Source: Borborobacter arsenicus (GTDB lineage: Bacteria > Pseudomonadota > Alphaproteobacteria > Rhizobiales > Rhizobiaceae). Taken from it: a stretch of 64,000 nt of DNA. Made by a program: the position numbers and the translations under genes. Shown here one piece after another: positions 63,681 to 64,000 of this stretch. Position 1 is the stretch's first letter, and each line of letters opens with the position of its first letter. Location of the stretch: contig NZ_RKST01000006.1 of the NCBI RefSeq assembly GCF_003934165.1, positions 62,001-126,000 on the forward strand, in the 5' to 3' direction. The notes under the pieces are model-generated. The model was not told where the DNA came from and made no database searches. It saw nothing but the letters and a program-made list of their open reading frames with translations.

Positions 63681-64000
63681 TTACTGCCAGTCTCGAATGT
63701 CGACGAAACGGCCGGCGATCGCGGCAGCCGCGGCCATGGCCGGCGACACCAGATGGGTACGGCCCTTGAAGCCCTGGCGGCCCTCGAAATTGCGATTCGA
63801 GGTGGAGGCGCAGCGCTCATGCGGCTTCAGCCGGTCGTCATTCATGGCAAGGCACATGGAGCAGCCCGGCTCGCGCCAGTCGAAGCCGGCCTCGATGAAG
63901 ATCTTGTCGAGCCCTTCGGCCTCGGCCTGTTCCTTCACCAGGCCGGAACCCGGAACGATCATGGCGTTGACGCGCGGATTGACTTGTCTGCCCTTGGCGA
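63681..64000 (-). CDS. leuC: 3-isopropylmalate dehydratase large subunit, C-terminal part
   Basis: The last 106 codons of LeuC, with the N-terminus beyond the right edge. Visible are the segment [20 protein letters not shown], the [4Fe-4S]-binding cysteine pair in [13 protein letters not shown], and the terminal [20 protein letters not shown], all typical. It acts with LeuD in leucine synthesis. No convincing terminator was identified in the 190 bp after the stop. Confidence 0.95.
   Translation of the reverse strand, partial: AKGRQVNPRVNAMIVPGSGLVKEQAEAEGLDKIFIEAGFDWREPGCSMCLAMNDDRLKPHERCASTSNRNFEGRQGFKGRTHLVSPAMAAAAAIAGRFVDIRDWQ

Overview
The window looks like chromosomal DNA of a GC-rich alphaproteobacterium of the order Hyphomicrobiales (Rhizobiales), most like the Mesorhizobium/Phyllobacteriaceae group. 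This rests on gene content and order (tkt-gap-pgk-class I fba; hemC-hemD-Mic60-like-hemY; proA-proB-obgE-rpmA-rplU), a CtrA-type TTAA-N7-TTAA site, and intergenic palindromes of the kind common in that group. It is inference from reading, not from a database search. Most of the window is densely packed housekeeping DNA. I see no CRISPR array, intact transposase, integrase or phage gene.

Layout. 1-5.2 kb: end of an unidentified gene, a 1.1 kb region with a composite palindromic repeat, a strong hairpin and a small Cys/Arg-rich ORF, then alanine racemase and D-amino-acid dehydrogenase (D-alanine catabolism) and an outer-membrane barrel with PagL-like residues. 5.2-14 kb: zapA and a coiled-coil partner (minus strand), divergent from transketolase, GAPDH, a K+/H+ antiporter, phosphoglycerate kinase and class I aldolase. 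14-18.2 kb: propionyl-CoA synthetase; a DUF1127/PfpI/WYL-regulator module carrying two copies of one 26-bp palindrome; a 270-bp MITE-like element. 18.2-25.3 kb (minus): rnk, a class I glutamine amidotransferase, a TerB-like protein, hemY, a Mic60/mitofilin-like protein, hemD, hemC. 25.4-30.8 kb (plus): tsaD, gpsA, YciI-like, EVE, thiN, ABC-F ATPase. 31-42.7 kb (minus): rppH, divergent polysaccharide deacetylase, ctpA, envC-like, rlmH, rsfS, nadD, proA, proB, obgE, GNAT, rpmA, rplU.

42.9-53.5 kb holds tRNA-Ser(CGA) followed by a full C-P lyase locus: divergent phnF repressor, then phnGHIJKL, a hexapeptide acetyltransferase, phnC, phnD, phnE and phnM. Its control region is unusually readable: a Pho box exactly 10 bp upstream of a -10 element, with a likely PhnF operator downstream of the inferred start site. 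The genes are joined by ATGA overlaps, and two very small ORFs (36 and 45 codons) are wedged into the joints. One of them looks like the stump of a DUF1045 phosphonate gene. No phnN follows phnM.

53.6-64 kb: a PhnB-like VOC protein and a divergent MarR regulator sharing a palindromic operator, periplasmic msrA, a YceH-family protein, the sdhCDAB operon with a clear promoter and terminator, an MliC-type lipoprotein, a small secreted protein behind a perfect CtrA box, two adjacent membrane GGDEF proteins, and the 3' end of leuC running off the right edge.

The points most worth following are the C-P lyase promoter and its hidden small ORFs, the WYL-regulator operator pair, the Mic60-like gene in the heme operon, the 270-bp MITE, and the CtrA-linked secreted protein.
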